From: Coriobacteriales bacterium
GTDB taxonomy: Bacteria; Actinomycetota; Coriobacteriia; Coriobacteriales; UBA8131
DNA: 7,948 bases
Direction: 5' to 3'
NCBI GenBank assembly: GCA_031286975.1
Contig: JAITTM010000087.1
Span: 1-7,948 of the forward strand
The notes below the pieces were generated by a model, which saw only the letters and a list, made by a program, of their open reading frames with translations, did not search any database and was not told the origin of the DNA. Positions 1 through 5,758 of the stretch are shown piece after piece; the stretch's first letter is position 1, and the number at the start of each line of letters is the position of its first letter. The position numbers were made by a program, and so were the translations under genes.

Positions 1-1
1 G

Positions 2-1531
2 CAGGGCAAGAAGGTCGCCTTGATCGAGGTGCAGCCCGAGGAGAGCTATATGGCGGTGGGCAACGAGAGCTGTGCCATCAACTCCAAGGTGCTGGATCGC
101 TTGACCGCTTACAATCCCGTGCCGCATGTCGACCCTGCGGAGTACATGCAAAACTGGATGACGATGGTGGGCAACCAAGCCAACCCCACGCTTATCATGA
201 AGTTCGCCCAGCATATGGGCGAGCACTCAGACTGGTACTACGACCGCCTGACCGACGAGGACTTTGCCACTCTCACCCACACCGGCTGGCCTTCTGAGGG
301 CGAGACCTGGGAGCACATCCTGCCCAACATCGGCCCCATCAAGTTCTGGCCGGGCACCTTCTCGTGCTATGGCGAGTGCAACCAGACCAAGGTGCAGGGC
401 TATAACCGCCAGGCTGCCATCGATGCCGGTGCCGAGTTCTTCTTCGAGACCCGCGGCGAATACCTTGTCATGAACGGTGGCCAGGTAGCGGGTGTTGTGG
501 CCTCAGCCCCGGCGGGCTACGTCAAGTTCAACTGCAAGGCTGTTGTCATCAACACCGGCGGCTTCAGCTATAACAACGAGATGCTCCAAGACCTCATGCC
601 CGACCTCTATAACGCCCTGGTTGGCGAGGAGGGCTTCAATAAGCCCGCTGAGCCGGGTGGCTTCTCGCTGGCTAACCCCAACGCCAACGGCGACGGCGTC
701 AAGATGGCGCACTGGGCGGGCGCCCACCTGGAGACCCTGCCGGTTGCGGGCATGAACGCCAAGCACATCCAGCCGCCCGCCGGCATGTCCAACCTGCCGC
801 AGGCCGTGTGGGTGCGCGGCGACGGCAAGCGCTTCTGCAACGAGTTCTATCCCATCGTCGAGCAGCGCGGCGTGCCCAACGTCTATATGCAGCGCGAGCC
901 TATCCACTGCGTCTTTGACAATAACTTCGATACCTATCGCTCCTATTATGTGCCGCAACATGGTGGCATGGAGCCCACCCCGGCAGCCGTTGCGGGCGTG
1001 CGTGCCGATATGGACAAGGCCTATGCCAAGTTCCAGGGCACCTGGGTCGAGCCCGAGCCCGACGCTGGCGCTGGCGAGATGGGTGGTGGCCCCATGTTCG
1101 CGTCACCTGACTACCTTGCCGACGACACCCTTGAGGGTCTGGCAGGGCAGTTGGGTCTGACCGGTGATGCCGTGGCCAACTTTGTGGCGGAGATCGAGAA
1201 GTACAACGCCTATTGTGCGGCTGGTGCTGATGAGGACTTTGGGCGCGACGCCGCGGTGCTCTTTCCCGTCAAGAGCGGCCCCTTCTACGCCGTGTCCGGC
1301 AACCCTGGCCTGGGCGAGCTGATGTGCACCATGGGTGGCATCATCACCGACGGCGAGCAAAACGCCTTGGACAAGGACTTCAAGCCCATCGGCGGCCTCT
1401 ACGTCAGCGGCAATGACTGCGGTCGCCGCTTTGGCATCGAGTACATCACCCCCACGCCTGGCGTGAGCCTGGGTATCGCCATCGTGCTCGGTCGCGAGTG
1501 CGGCAAGTCTGTCGCGAAGTTTTTGGGTTAA
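2..1531 (+). CDS. FAD-dependent fumarate-reductase-like oxidoreductase (5' partial)
   Basis: The reading frame is open from base 2, so the gene begins upstream of the window. The first residues (QGKKVALIEVQPEE) are the end of the Rossmann FAD-binding fold, where the acidic residue after the second beta strand binds the ADP ribose. The rest matches the FAD_binding_2/flavocytochrome c family: NGDGVKMAHWAGAHLE near 683-730, GDGKRFCNEF at 821-847, EIEKYNAYCAAGAD, SGPFYAV, CTMGGIITD at 1325-1351, and the closing GGLYVSGNDCGRRFG...PGVSLGIAIVLGRECG flavin-cap signature. Proteins of this type reduce C=C bonds of fumarate-like or other organic acceptors, usually at the cell envelope with electrons from cytochromes or FMN domains. 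Whether this one has a Tat signal or FMN domain cannot be seen. The Arg acid and one active-site His of true fumarate reductases appear substituted, so the substrate is probably not fumarate. No other gene is close by on this strand, and a strong hairpin follows the stop. Confidence 0.9.
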   Translation, partial: QGKKVALIEVQPEESYMAVGNESCAINSKVLDRLTAYNPVPHVDPAEYMQNWMTMVGNQANPTLIMKFAQHMGEHSDWYYDRLTDEDFATLTHTGWPSEGETWEHILPNIGPIKFWPGTFSCYGECNQTKVQGYNRQAAIDAGAEFFFETRGEYLVMNGGQVAGVVASAPAGYVKFNCKAVVINTGGFSYNNEMLQDLMPDLYNALVGEEGFNKPAEPGGFSLANPNANGDGVKMAHWAGAHLETLPVAGMNAKHIQPPAGMSNLPQAVWVRGDGKRFCNEFYPIVEQRGVPNVYMQREPIHCVFDNNFDTYRSYYVPQHGGMEPTPAAVAGVRADMDKAYAKFQGTWVEPEPDAGAGEMGGGPMFASPDYLADDTLEGLAGQLGLTGDAVANFVAEIEKYNAYCAAGADEDFGRDAAVLFPVKSGPFYAVSGNPGLGELMCTMGGIITDGEQNALDKDFKPIGGLYVSGNDCGRRFGIEYITPTPGVSLGIAIVLGRECGKSVAKFLG

Positions 1532-1545
1532 GCGCTAAACCCTTA

Positions 1546-1582
1546 GGGAGAAGGTCGAGCCCCTGTGGCTCGGCCTTCTCCC
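1546..1582 (+). terminator. Strong hairpin after the flavoprotein gene, probable terminator
   Basis: Fourteen bases after the stop codon there is a 16-bp stem (1546-1561 with 1567-1582; GGGAGAAGG paired with CCTTCTCCC at its base), with a single G-U wobble and a 5-nt CCTGT loop. The position and stability fit an intrinsic terminator. The sequence after it (GTATCATTACC) has no real T run, so termination may be imperfect or factor-assisted. The stem could also block transcription arriving from the minus-strand genes to the right. Confidence 0.75.
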
Positions 1583-1653
1583 GTATCATTACCGCGATTT
1601 TATCGGTATCGTCAACATAAGAATATCGGCACTTGTGCGTGCGCCTACTCACA

Positions 1654-1821
1654 TTAAGCACCTAGTGTCGAAATGGGTATTACATTAATTCCATCGGCTC
1701 GTTGGTGGGCAAAGCCGTTGAAGGTTATGATATTTAGTGACGCAGGTTTGCCAACAGTGTCAAAATCAATCTTCTCAGCAAATCTCAAAAGACTCTTTGC
1801 TGCATCTTCTTGCTTTGTCAT
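1654..1821 (-). pseudogene. C-terminal remnant of a probable DUF4143-family AAA ATPase
   Basis: A minus-strand frame encodes about 55 residues from a possible ATG at 1821 (MTKQEDAAKSLLRFAEKIDF) to a TAA at 1654-1656. The pattern ends in KPASLNIITFNGFAHQRADG followed by INVIPISTLGA. It resembles, from memory, the extreme C-terminus of DUF4143-type AAA+ ATPases, where a line of the form 'P..L.VITG.GyAY.R.DGV.VIPi..L' closes the protein. The frame stays open up to about 1887, but the upstream residues (GSPDPWCSHGSCRRAGAQA) do not look like the expected ATPase sequence, and no Walker motifs are present. This suggests that only the tail survived a deletion. There is a weak AGGTG about 9-13 nt before the ATG, so expression as a tiny protein is not excluded. 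Family assignment is from pattern memory only. Confidence 0.5.
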
Positions 1822-1907
1822 GGCTTGGGCACCTGCTCGACGGCATGACCCATGAGAACACCACGGATCGGGAGACCCACTTGGCACGTTCAGCCAACTT
1901 TAAGCAG

Positions 1908-2258
1908 TTATTGTTTGGTAAATGTGATGTTCTCAATGTTGGTTATACCAAAAACCGATATCGAACCATTGACTACAAGTGTGTTTCCATTGAGTTTACC
2001 AGTAAAATTCGCTCCGCCAATGCCTGGAGTTGAATCAACGGTAAAGGAGTACTCTCCGCTTCCCTTATCCGAATAGGTGCCACTAACAAAGCTGTCACCG
2101 TAATGAAGGACGAATTCGTCCCCTCCTTTGACCTCGATAGTCAGACTCTCGTCTGCATCAGAGCCGTAAGTGCCCTCAATGCCTCCGCCGCAACCTACCA
2201 GTGCTAACAGAGTTGACAAAACCAATAGTGCCGCAACGACTACCAGGGCTTTCTTCAT
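1908..2258 (-). CDS. Small secreted lipoprotein, beta-rich lipocalin-like
   Basis: A 116-residue protein. The start is taken as the ATG at 2258 because an ideal GGAGG (2266-2270) sits 7 nt upstream. An in-frame ATG at 2279 would add seven residues and lacks such a site. The N-terminus is a classic lipoprotein signal peptide: MKK, a hydrophobic stretch ALVVVAALLVLSTLLA, then lipobox L-V-G-C with the acylated Cys at residue 23, followed by GGG. The mature domain of about 90 residues is rich in Gly, Ser, Thr and alternating hydrophobics (GTYGSDADESLTIEVKGGDE, SGTYSDKGSGEYSFTVD). This is the pattern of small lipocalin-like or DUF-type 'G.Y......l.i..dg.f' lipoproteins of Gram-positive gut bacteria. 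It is expected on the outer face of the membrane; function unknown. A weak promoter-like pair (TTGGCA at 2315-2320 and TGCTAC at 2293-2298, both read on the minus strand, 16-nt spacing) lies upstream. It appears monocistronic. Confidence 0.85.
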   Translation of the reverse strand: MKKALVVVAALLVLSTLLALVGCGGGIEGTYGSDADESLTIEVKGGDEFVLHYGDSFVSGTYSDKGSGEYSFTVDSTPGIGGANFTGKLNGNTLVVNGSISVFGITNIENITFTKQ

Positions 2259-2378
2259 AATCTTTCCTCCAATATCCACCGAATTTCACCGAGTAGCATC
2301 AACAGATACCAGCTTGCCAAACAATTCTGATTAAGCTTACAGCATCCTTAACTCTCGTGGTCTGCTGGCTGCAGACAA

Positions 2379-2465
2379 TTATACAAAAGAATCTTGAAAA
2401 CAAAAATAGCTATCCAGCTTGCGCAGTGCGGCAGGAGAATATGGAGAATATACCAATCTATACAT
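2379..2465 (-). pseudogene. Truncated RelE/ParE-like toxin (28 codons)
   Basis: The frame starts with an ATG at 2465-2463 that overlaps the end of the antitoxin gene (ATGTATAG contains both the toxin start and the antitoxin TAG). It reads MYRLVYSPYSPAALRKLDS, then FCFQ-type residues without family resemblance, and stops at TAA 2381-2379. The first 19 residues match the N-terminal beta strand and start of helix 1 of RelE/ParE-fold toxins (typically 'MyrieYSpaAlrdLd.i'). Full toxins of this fold run about 85-100 residues; here everything after helix 1 is missing, including the core strands and catalytic or gyrase-binding regions. I found no continuation in the other minus-strand frames down to the lipoprotein gene, so the loss looks like a deletion rather than a simple frameshift. 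The peptide should be inactive. It is too short to appear in most gene calls. Confidence 0.7.
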
Positions 2466-2721
2466 CTGCTAAAATCCCAAAGCGCGCACGCACGGCATCC
2501 TCGGTAATCCAGCCTTCACGCTCAGCTTCAGCGCGGCTCTCGTTAAGCTTTTTGAAAAACTCGCCAAAAGCCGTTCGGTACAGAAAATCATATTCGGCTG
2601 TATCGGCTATGACATAACGCCCGGTTCCGTTCTTTGTTAAAAACACAGGGCTTCCGGGCTCAACCTTATCGAGCACGGCTTGGTAATTCCTGAGCGATGA
2701 AATCTTGTCAATCGTTGACAT
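2458..2721 (-). CDS. Phd/YefM-like type II antitoxin
   Basis: An 87-residue protein with a perfect Shine-Dalgarno (AAAGGAGGT, about 2726-2735) before its ATG at 2721. The N-terminal half follows the Phd/YefM pattern: an 'S.LRNYQAVLDKV' helix (residues 8-20), then PGSPVFLTKNGTGRYVIAD (22-40), the DNA-binding beta-hairpin core, then EYDFLYRT. The C-terminal half (FGEFFKKLNESRAEAEREGW and onwards) is charged and probably helical, the part that normally wraps the toxin. It overlaps the toxin start by 8 nt, the usual antitoxin-toxin arrangement, but the toxin is truncated, leaving an orphan antitoxin. A perfect palindrome just upstream of the ribosome-binding site is a plausible operator for autoregulation. 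It may now act only as a repressor, or protect against related toxins elsewhere in the genome. Confidence 0.88.
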   Translation of the reverse strand: MSTIDKISSLRNYQAVLDKVEPGSPVFLTKNGTGRYVIADTAEYDFLYRTAFGEFFKKLNESRAEAEREGWITEDAVRARFGILADV

Positions 2722-2737
2722 GAACGACCTCCTTTAG

Positions 2738-2760
2738 TCTGCTGCAAATTTTGCAGCAGA
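2738..2760. promoter_or_regulatory. Perfect 23-nt inverted repeat, probable antitoxin operator
   Basis: The arms TCTGCTGCAAA and TTTGCAGCAGA (11 bp each) flank a single central T with no mismatch. The repeat ends about 16 nt upstream of the antitoxin ATG, immediately before its Shine-Dalgarno, where Phd/YefM-family dimers commonly bind their own promoter. A weak TTGTAC...CAAAAT promoter-like pair, read on the minus strand, would place the palindrome over the -10 region. A hairpin in the leader RNA, or a terminator for the operon ending at 2838, are alternatives, but no T run follows in either direction. Confidence 0.6.
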
Positions 2761-2837
2761 GCTGGATTCTGTACAATCCTTCGCAGGTTACAGCTCAGTA
2801 TTTTAAAAATTGTCTTAGAAACTACATAGGGATATTG

Positions 2838-4268
2838 TCAAGCCAGGCGCAGTTTTTTGGCGAGTTGCCAGAGCTTGCGGGCACGCCGTTTGTGATGCGC
2901 GCCATAACCAGGCAGCAAGCACTCAAAGTCGTTCTTGGCCAGGCGCGCCAGATCGAGCATGCGCACGTCCTGACAGCGTCTGCCCTTAAAAACCGCAAAC
3001 TGAAACAGAGGCAGCGGCGCAAAACCGCTCACCCAAGCTCGCTCATTACCGGTAGCGTCTGAACCTTTTGCCAGCTTGATGCGCCCCACGGCTGAGACAT
3101 ACAGATTGGTGGGCAAGCCGCGCTGATATGAGAGAAAATCGCCCAAGGCGTAGAGGATAAGCCCCACGCGCTGGGTGTTGCTTCCATCTGCATACGAGTG
3201 CCACTCCCAGGGCTGCGCGTGATGGGGGTGATTGCCGATAATGACATCCACGCCTATCTCAATAATGCGATGCGCGTTATCGATCAGAACTGCGTTGGGG
3301 TATGCCTCGAACTCCAAACCCCAATGTAGGTGCGCCAGCACGATATCAGCGCCGGCGGCGCGGGCGGCGGCGACCTGGGCGCAAAGCGGTGCCAGGTCTA
3401 CGCTTGCCTGGTTGAGCCGCAGGTAGTTGACAAGGTATTCGTGCCCCGCGGGCGCAGGGTGGTTGCTGAGTGAGAAGGTCCAGGCGATGTGCGCCACCTT
3501 GATGTCGCCCAAGGCAGTGAGATAAAAGGGCTCGTTGGCTGCCGCCTCAGCGGTCGCTGCCGTACCCACAAAGGCGCAGTTATTCTCCTCCAAAAACTGA
3601 ATGGTCGCTCTGAGGCCCTCGGGGTCTTGGTCGAGCGCATGATTGTTAGCTGTGGACACCAAGTTGATGCCTTGGGCGAGCCAACTTTGCACCAAGGGGG
3701 CGCTGAGGTTGAGAGAAAGCGGCTTCAGCCATGAGCGCGGCGGCAAGCCCGATGTCGGCAGGCTGGGAACAACGGGGCACTCCAGGTTGGCACAAACCAA
3801 GTCTGCGTCGAGATAAAAACTGGCGATGTCGGCAAACATACGAGTGGCGCTCAGACAAAAAGGGAGACAAAAGAGGGAAGGTTCCTTTTTTGTCTCGCCT
3901 CCTTTATGTTCCACGCAAGATGCTTCTAAAACGTCGTTTGTCGCCAGTATGTCACCGGCGCAACTCACGGTCGCCCATGCGTGCGCTTGCCAGTCAGCAG
4001 GCGTGGGCGCTTCAAAATATGTGCAGGTGTCTGCGCCGTCCATCGCCACGACAACCGCATCCGCGGTCAGCGGAGCAAAACGCTCGGCTATGCCCTCGCC
4101 CGGTTGGGGCTCCTCGATCGGCTGGCAAAAGCGCTTGTAGCACCAGTAAAGGGTTTCTCCCCGACCTAAATGCTCCATGGTGCCCTCGATAGGCCAGGAG
4201 CTGCGGTACTTCTTGCCTATAAACGGCCGTGCAACATGCAAGCCGATGCTCACCAGCTTGTCGAACAT
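2838..4268 (-). CDS. CapA-family metallophosphatase-like protein with N-terminal extension
   Basis: A 476-residue protein of the CapA/PgsA (PGA_cap) family, a calcineurin-like phosphoesterase fold named after poly-gamma-glutamate capsule genes. Metal-site motifs appear in order from about residue 100: AGDI (GD 105-106), CANLECP (NLE 161-163), STANNHALD (NNH 208-210), LAHLHWGLEFEAYP (313-324) and IIGNHPHH (343-350). YALGDFLSYQ (373-382) is the usual closing strand. Residues 1-95 form an extension with no signal peptide or lipobox, unlike the membrane-anchored capsule proteins, so the protein is probably cytoplasmic or peripherally attached. The C-terminus (HHKRRARKLWQLAKKLRLA) is strongly basic. 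It is the last gene of the operon: its ATG shares one base with the stop of the transporter gene (TAATG), and there is little Shine-Dalgarno, so translation probably depends on reinitiation. No capB/capC-like genes are present. A cell-envelope or peptide-linked role is inferred only from its neighbours. Confidence 0.88.
   Translation of the reverse strand: MFDKLVSIGLHVARPFIGKKYRSSWPIEGTMEHLGRGETLYWCYKRFCQPIEEPQPGEGIAERFAPLTADAVVVAMDGADTCTYFEAPTPADWQAHAWATVSCAGDILATNDVLEASCVEHKGGETKKEPSLFCLPFCLSATRMFADIASFYLDADLVCANLECPVVPSLPTSGLPPRSWLKPLSLNLSAPLVQSWLAQGINLVSTANNHALDQDPEGLRATIQFLEENNCAFVGTAATAEAAANEPFYLTALGDIKVAHIAWTFSLSNHPAPAGHEYLVNYLRLNQASVDLAPLCAQVAAARAAGADIVLAHLHWGLEFEAYPNAVLIDNAHRIIEIGVDVIIGNHPHHAQPWEWHSYADGSNTQRVGLILYALGDFLSYQRGLPTNLYVSAVGRIKLAKGSDATGNERAWVSGFAPLPLFQFAVFKGRRCQDVRMLDLARLAKNDFECLLPGYGAHHKRRARKLWQLAKKLRLA
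3864..3896. repeat. Imperfect 15-bp inverted repeat inside the capA-like gene
   Basis: GAGACAAAA and TTTTGTCTC pair perfectly for 9 bp at the base. The pairing continues for 6 more positions with two G/T pairs on the plus strand and a 3-nt loop. A near-direct copy of its left arm (AGACAAAAAGGG) precedes it at 3853-3864. It lies in an A/T-homopolymer patch unlike the surrounding GC-rich gene. The patch encodes residues about 125-135 (ETKKEPSLFCL), a stretch that looks like a small insertion between the first two metal motifs. Confidence 0.6.
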
Positions 4269-5758
4269 TACGCGGTTATCTCATCGCCTGGAACATCTGG
4301 GGGAGCTGAAGCCGGCAGTGCTGTGGCTATAGTGTCAAGAACTTCGCGCTCCTGATAAAACCTAAAGACGATGAACGCCGGAATGCAGCCCGCCGCGGCC
4401 ACCAGGGCGGTTGACTGCACGCCCATAACCGTTGGGACTTCGCCAGTAGCGCCCAGGTAGATGAGCACGCCCACAACCGCTGGCACCAGCGTGGACGGTA
4501 TCGCCAAGATGATGTTGACCGCCGCCGCAAACATACCCGAGCGCGTGCGCCCGGTGCGGATGCTGTGATACTGCATGATGTCCGAGAACGCGGTGTTGGT
4601 GAGCAGGTTGCCGGTGGTTATGGGAAAACCGAACAGTACGCCCACAAGCAGCAGCAGCACAACATAGCCACTTTGGGCACCCACGCCGGCAGGCCCCGCC
4701 CAGAAATCGCCTGCTTGGAGCGGTGCGGTGCCAAAAAGCGCCCCGATGGGCTCGTAGAAGAATATGATCAGATAGCCAACCAGACACACCACGCAGCTCA
4801 CCATCATCATGGTCTTCTTGCCCGTACGTCTGGAGACCATCAGGACCACTGGGTAGAACACAAACGAGGCAAGCACCATGACGATCATTATGATGGTCAT
4901 CATGCCAACACTCATGCCAAAGAGCACCATGATGTAATAGGACAGAGACGCAGTCGCAACACCAGTCGCACACGTGAAGAGCACTGCCGCACTCACAAAG
5001 ACCCTGAAGGGCCCAACCTTGAGTGTCTCTTTGACACTGGCCCAGACGCTCGCCTTTTCCTGCTCTGGAGCTGCGGGGGTCACGTAGTCGGTCTCACGGA
5101 TAAAAAGCACGGTGGGCAGCATGAAGAGAATCGCCACAAGGGGAAAGACAGCCAGCAACATCTGCCAGGCACTTATAGCCTCCATACCGCTGGCACGCAT
5201 GCCCTCTGCAATGCCGGGAACCAACGCAATCACCAACTGAGAGACCGTGCCGATACCGGTGCGAATGGCATAAAAACGCAGGCGCCGGTGACTGTCAGCA
5301 ACAATCTCGGGGAGAAGTGCCTGCAGGTTGATGTCAAAGATGGAGCGGGTAAACGAGTATGCCAACAACATCACCAGCACCCAAAGGGCGTTGAAGATGC
5401 TGAGTTCAGGCACGGGCGCAAAGAATACCAGCAGGGCAAAGATCGCTGCCGGCAAAAACGCCTTGCGCATGAACGGCAAACGACGGCCCTGGGGGTTCTT
5501 GGAGTTGTCGCTCCACGAGGCGATAAGTGGGTCGATAAGGCAGTCAAAGCCAGTTGCGACACCTTGGATGATGCCAACCCACCCAATGGGAATAAGCAAC
5601 GGGATACCGATCTCCGCGGTCGGCGCAAAAAACGGCAGCGTATACATGGAGAGCGTTGTTATCAAAAGACCAGAGCCAACAAAGCCAATGGCGAGAAGTA
5701 CCATCTTAAAGGCACTCAGACGCTTTTTTGGCGTGGTGACGCCTGCTGTGTCACTCAT
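4268..5758 (-). CDS. GPH/MFS_2-family symporter
   Basis: A 496-residue integral membrane protein with about 12 predicted hydrophobic segments. It carries both hallmarks of the glycoside-pentoside-hexuronide:cation symporter family (MFS_2). The loop after segment 2 reads DPLIASWSDNSKNPQGRRLPF (about residues 76-96), corresponding to 'D...G...D.....GRrRP'. The loop in the C-terminal half reads FSDIMQYHSIRTGRTRSGMF (391-410), corresponding to 'a.i.dy.e..tG.R.eGm'. Members usually import sugars or related solutes with H+ or Na+, but relatives next to peptide or amino-acid enzymes occur. Here the gene sits between a dipeptide epimerase and a CapA-like gene, so a peptide-derived or conjugated substrate is inferred. 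The ATG at 5758 has GGAG 6-7 nt upstream and overlaps the epimerase stop by 4 nt (ATGA). The cytoplasmic C-terminal tail is short and acidic (PPDVPGDEITA). Confidence 0.88.
   Translation of the reverse strand: MSDTAGVTTPKKRLSAFKMVLLAIGFVGSGLLITTLSMYTLPFFAPTAEIGIPLLIPIGWVGIIQGVATGFDCLIDPLIASWSDNSKNPQGRRLPFMRKAFLPAAIFALLVFFAPVPELSIFNALWVLVMLLAYSFTRSIFDINLQALLPEIVADSHRRLRFYAIRTGIGTVSQLVIALVPGIAEGMRASGMEAISAWQMLLAVFPLVAILFMLPTVLFIRETDYVTPAAPEQEKASVWASVKETLKVGPFRVFVSAAVLFTCATGVATASLSYYIMVLFGMSVGMMTIIMIVMVLASFVFYPVVLMVSRRTGKKTMMMVSCVVCLVGYLIIFFYEPIGALFGTAPLQAGDFWAGPAGVGAQSGYVVLLLLVGVLFGFPITTGNLLTNTAFSDIMQYHSIRTGRTRSGMFAAAVNIILAIPSTLVPAVVGVLIYLGATGEVPTVMGVQSTALVAAAGCIPAFIVFRFYQEREVLDTIATALPASAPPDVPGDEITA

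Noticed and set aside
503..961. A 152-codon minus-strand frame inside the flavoprotein gene
   Set aside because: It is a shadow of the GC-rich coding strand; no family resemblance and no ribosome-binding site.
1881..1897. TTGGC/GCCAA hairpin just past the lipoprotein stop
   Set aside because: Only 5 bp with a 7-nt loop and no T run, so no terminator call is justified.
1737..2033. A 98-codon plus-strand frame across the ATPase remnant and lipoprotein end
   Set aside because: It overlaps the lipoprotein gene on the other strand, shows no recognisable domain and has no convincing Shine-Dalgarno.
2360..2376. Small hairpin GTCTGC-TGGCT-GCAGAC between the toxin remnant and the lipoprotein gene
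   Set aside because: A 6-bp stem with no T run; too weak to call a terminator or site.
2357..2617. An 86-codon plus-strand frame opposite the antitoxin
   Set aside because: The minus-strand antitoxin has a clear family match and ribosome-binding site; the plus frame has neither.
2738..2837. The palindrome as intrinsic terminator of the four-gene operon
   Set aside because: It lies 78 nt past the stop, the symmetric centre leaves only a tight AT loop, and no T run follows on the minus strand. A regulatory site fits better, though this is not excluded.
2838..4268. A poly-gamma-glutamate capsule operon
   Set aside because: Only a CapA-like gene is present; no CapB ligase, CapC or CapE-like partner and no membrane anchor are visible.
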